Source: Aquiflexum sp041751335
GTDB taxonomy: Bacteria > Bacteroidota > Bacteroidia > Cytophagales > Cyclobacteriaceae
NCBI RefSeq assembly: GCF_041751335.1
Contig: NZ_JBGSXS010000039.1
Location: 1-5,373, forward strand
Length of the DNA stretch: 5,373 nt
Direction: 5' to 3'
A program made the position numbers and the translations under genes. Each line of letters begins with the position of its first letter. Position 1 is the first letter of the stretch. Shown here one piece after another: positions 4,753-5,373 of the stretch. The notes below the pieces were generated by a model that saw only the letters and a list, made by a program, of their open reading frames with translations, was not told the DNA's origin and searched no databases.

Positions 4753-5373
4753 TCAATTTGCCTGCAACACCTTAAAAACCCGGCTACCCTTGTGAACCTG
4801 CCCAAATATATCTGTGGCTTCTACTTCTATGGTATGTTCACCCACTTCCATGTTGGAGGAGATAGGAGCTCTCCATAGGTGGTCGGTGATGGCAGGGTTC
4901 GATGGTCTTCTGCCGGGCATGACTGCCTCTGTAGTGTCCCATTCATATACTTTCAGCAAATAAGTGGGATCATAACTTTCTATTTGGGTCATGTTTTTCC
5001 ATTCTCCTTGATTGATCCGGTACCGCACTTTGTCGTCGGCTGAACCTGTAAAGAAGTTGACCACAATACCGGAACTGGTGCGAACATCCTTTGCCAAAAC
5101 TTTAGGGGCAAAGATCTCCATTTGGTGGGTGTCGGGTTTTCCGGCTGCTTTGTAACGGACCTTGAAATCAGCATTATTGATTTCCAAAAACAGATAACCT
5201 TTTGGTGAACCGTCCCTCATGGTGGATTCAGGTGTGCCGTCAGCAAGTATTTTTCCGCTGTACCAATCTCCCGAAGGTGTGCCTATATTGTAGTGGTGGT
5301 GTGCCTTTGGCTGATTATAGCCGTCTTCTTTTCCAAAAAATGTCTGCTTCATATAATGGGTATGTGCGGACAT
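4753..5373 (-). CDS. Calcineurin-like phosphoesterase, C-terminal part (5' end outside window)
   Basis: The 206 visible residues end at a TGA (4755-4753) and the frame is open to the window edge. They begin MSAHTHYM, which matches the last metal-binding motif (G-H-x-H) of calcineurin-like metallophosphoesterases, with His4 and His6 as ligands and Ala where Gly is usual. That motif lies at the end of the catalytic domain, so the first ATG is almost certainly internal and the N-terminal and most catalytic parts lie beyond base 5373. Residues about 25-200 match the C-terminal domain often attached to these enzymes in Bacteroidota: HHHYNIGTPSGDWYSG, then DGTPESTMRDGSPKGYLFLE, a beta-rich middle, LWRAPI (166-171), and GEHTIEVEATDIFGQ (178-192), an immunoglobulin-like strand pattern. 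Members are usually exported; the signal peptide would be outside the window. The substrate is unknown. Confidence 0.85.
   Translation of the reverse strand: MSAHTHYMKQTFFGKEDGYNQPKAHHHYNIGTPSGDWYSGKILADGTPESTMRDGSPKGYLFLEINNADFKVRYKAAGKPDTHQMEIFAPKVLAKDVRTSSGIVVNFFTGSADDKVRYRINQGEWKNMTQIESYDPTYLLKVYEWDTTEAVMPGRRPSNPAITDHLWRAPISSNMEVGEHTIEVEATDIFGQVHKGSRVFKVLQAN

Overview
The window looks like chromosomal DNA of a Bacteroidota bacterium, probably near the Cyclobacteriaceae (Algoriphagus/Echinicola type). The family level is a guess from gene content. The supports are a PafA-type alkaline phosphatase start, a calcineurin-like phosphoesterase with the C-terminal domain common in this phylum, TAnnTTTG-like -7 promoter boxes, and start codons without Shine-Dalgarno sequences.

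Layout from left to right. Bases 1-182 (minus) are the 5' end of a secreted PafA-like alkaline phosphatase. It is divergent from 352-1764 (plus), a secreted M24B metallopeptidase of the Xaa-Pro aminopeptidase family. The 169 bp between them hold a symmetric pair of -7-like boxes and a hairpin. After a 162-bp convergent gap comes dinB (1927-3117, minus), a full-length DNA polymerase IV with a clamp-binding motif. Its promoter is overlaid by dyad-symmetric TAAACA/TGTTTA half-sites. A 439-bp gene-free stretch follows, with a 33-bp-arm inverted repeat and one copy of a dispersed ATATC-rich repeat. Next is a two-gene toxin-antitoxin operon on the minus strand: Xre/DUF2384 antitoxin (4016-4522), then RES-domain toxin (3557-4015), joined as TAAATG. 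A second copy of the dispersed repeat lies beyond it, so the operon is bracketed by direct repeats. The right edge (4753-5373, minus) is the 3' part of a calcineurin-like phosphoesterase.

Functionally the window is a mixture, not one pathway: exported hydrolases at the left, a translesion polymerase in the middle, and an accessory toxin-antitoxin island inserted between dinB and the phosphoesterase. All protein families here are known. I see no convincing new system. The less explained material is intergenic: the repeats around the toxin-antitoxin operon, the half-site array before dinB, and the symmetric divergent promoter.
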